Source: Actinomycetes bacterium (GTDB lineage: Bacteria > Actinomycetota > Acidimicrobiia > Acidimicrobiales > RAAP-2). Taken from it: a stretch of DNA of 7,642 nt. Made by a program: the position numbers and the translations under genes. Positions within the stretch are counted from its first letter, which is position 1; each line of letters begins with the position of its first letter. Under the pieces are notes generated by a model that did not search any database, had not been told where the DNA came from, and saw only the letters and a program-made list of their open reading frames with translations. This document shows, piece after piece, positions 6,443 to 7,642 of the stretch. The stretch spans positions 1 through 7,642 of the forward strand of contig JAKCEC010000059.1 in NCBI GenBank assembly GCA_021841725.1, read 5' to 3'.

Positions 6443-7642
6443 TCATTCCTCCGCCGCCGACATCCCGAACTCCTTACGCCACCCCTGGGGCAACAACTCC
6501 TCGAGGAGGTCGTCGACGGTGATGACGCCGAGCATCACGTTGTGCTCCTCGTCGAGCACCGGTACCACGGTGAGGTTGAAGTCGCTCATCTTGCGCGCCA
6601 CCCGGTGCAGATCCCAGTGCGGGTGCACGTGGCTCATCTGCGTGCGCGCCACGCTCAACGCCAGTTCGCCGTCGCGAGCCTTGACGAGCGGGCCGAGCGC
6701 CGCCGCGCCGACCGTCGTCCCCTGCGCGTCCGTGATGAAGACCGCGTGCAGGGACTCGGCGGGCACGTTCGAGGTACGGATCGCCGCGATCGCCTCCGCC
6801 ACCGTTGCGCCGTCGCGCACCGAGACGAAGTCGGTGTTCATCAGTCCCCCCGCGGTGTCGGCGTTGTAGGAGAGGAGTTGGCGCACCTTGCCCTGCTGCG
6901 GGGCCGGCAGACTCTCGAGAATCGGGAGACGGCGTTCCTGGTCGATCTCGTTGATCAGGTCCGCCGCGTTGTCGGGCTCCATGCGCGTCAGGAGGCGCGC
7001 GGCCTCGGTGTCCGAACGCGACTCGAGGAATTCCAACTGGTGCTCGGTGTCGAGCTCCTCGAAGACGTCGGCCTCAAGTTCACGGTCGAGTCCCACCGCT
7101 TCGATGATCTCCTCGCCCTCCTCGTGGCTCGCCTGCTCCACCATGTCCGCGATCTGGGCGGGGTGCAACTTGGCCAGTTTGCGGTACGGGATGCGCAGCC
7201 GTGCCGAGGGCACGTGCGAGACGAAGGGTTCGATAGAGGCGAAGTCCACGATGGCCTCGGGCTTCAGGCGCCGACCCATCCGCGGACCCAGGACCCGACG
7301 AAAGAAGGAACGGCGTCCGGGGTCGACCCCCACCACCTCCCAGCGACCATCGATCGGGGCGATTTCGATCTCGTTGGCGATGATCAGACGACCGCGCACC
7401 AGGTTAATCAGATTGCGCGCGAGCAGGTCCTCGGCCAGCAACAGCTCCCCCGGGCGCCGCTCGAAGCGGCGCAGGTCGACGCGCTTGCCCTCGAAGGTCA
7501 TGCGCCCCTCGGCCAGTCCCCCAATCTTGCGAATGGGCACGAAGAGATTGCGCCCCTCGATACGGATCACCGCGCCGACGACGGGCGGGTGCGGGTCGTC
7601 ACCCAAGCGTGCGACCAGGTCCTGGACGCGACCGATCCGGTC
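6443..7642 (-). CDS. PRC-barrel / MgtE_N / CBS-domain soluble protein (cut by window end)
   Basis: The last 399 residues of a protein whose start lies beyond base 7642; the frame stays open to the edge, and the visible beginning GRVQDLV...PPVVG is already inside a PRC-barrel-like fold. Order along the fragment: PRC-barrel-like region (about 1-135), the helical MgtE N domain (about 158-272) with LHPAQIADM, MEPDNAADL and the hallmark YNADTAGGLM, then two CBS motifs (about 270-385), the second ending GVITVDDLLEELLP. It stops 17 residues after that block with no hydrophobic helix. In MgtE Mg2+ channels the N and CBS domains are the cytosolic Mg2+ sensor that gates the pore; here they stand alone, a type known from actinobacteria and usually annotated as MgtE-like. 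The next gene is the NRAMP-family transporter, so a sensing or gating role for that protein is a reasonable inference. TTG at 7606 is not a credible start because homology continues upstream. Confidence 0.9.
   Translation of the reverse strand, partial: DRIGRVQDLVARLGDDPHPPVVGAVIRIEGRNLFVPIRKIGGLAEGRMTFEGKRVDLRRFERRPGELLLAEDLLARNLINLVRGRLIIANEIEIAPIDGRWEVVGVDPGRRSFFRRVLGPRMGRRLKPEAIVDFASIEPFVSHVPSARLRIPYRKLAKLHPAQIADMVEQASHEEGEEIIEAVGLDRELEADVFEELDTEHQLEFLESRSDTEAARLLTRMEPDNAADLINEIDQERRLPILESLPAPQQGKVRQLLSYNADTAGGLMNTDFVSVRDGATVAEAIAAIRTSNVPAESLHAVFITDAQGTTVGAAALGPLVKARDGELALSVARTQMSHVHPHWDLHRVARKMSDFNLTVVPVLDEEHNVMLGVITVDDLLEELLPQGWRKEFGMSAAEE

Noticed and set aside
7604..7606. TTG at 7606 as the true start of the MgtE-like gene
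   Set aside because: The frame stays open to the window edge and the upstream codons (GRVQDLVAR) continue the PRC-barrel-like sequence, so the gene is cut by the window.

Overview
This is a GC-rich chromosomal window with seven protein genes packed almost edge to edge. No tRNA, rRNA, CRISPR array, insertion sequence or phage gene was recognised. The high GC content, two GTG starts, a pair of MshB/Mca-like PIG-L deacetylases and a soluble PRC-barrel/MgtE_N/CBS protein all point to an actinobacterium (Actinomycetota). The lineage below that level cannot be fixed from the sequence.

The left half (bases 2-3027) is read on the + strand. It holds the C-terminal 164 codons of S-adenosylhomocysteine hydrolase (ahcY), a fold-type II PLP enzyme of the cysteine synthase/cystathionine beta-synthase superfamily, and a xylulokinase-type FGGY sugar kinase (xylB). 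AhcY releases homocysteine and the PLP enzyme may act on a related amino acid, so these two could form a sulfur amino acid pair. The kinase looks metabolically unrelated.

The right half (7642 down to 2999) is read on the - strand. In transcription order it holds an N-terminally cut-off PRC-barrel + MgtE_N + CBS protein without membrane helices, a 181-base spacer with a strong hairpin, an NRAMP-superfamily transporter, and two tandem PIG-L deacetylases. The last three genes are tightly packed: 9 bases separate the transporter from the first deacetylase, and the two deacetylases overlap by 4 bases. The last deacetylase converges on xylB with a 29-base coding overlap.

The most interesting point is the transporter. 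Its two substrate-binding motifs are not the usual DPGN and MPH of Mn/Fe NRAMP proteins but DAGG and APW. Those are the changes associated with the NRAMP-related Mg2+ transporter (NRMT) group. The gene sits directly downstream of a stand-alone copy of the Mg2+-sensing cytosolic part of MgtE. Together they suggest a two-part magnesium uptake and sensing module, linked by operon structure to two zinc amidases of the type that handle mycothiol-like thiols.
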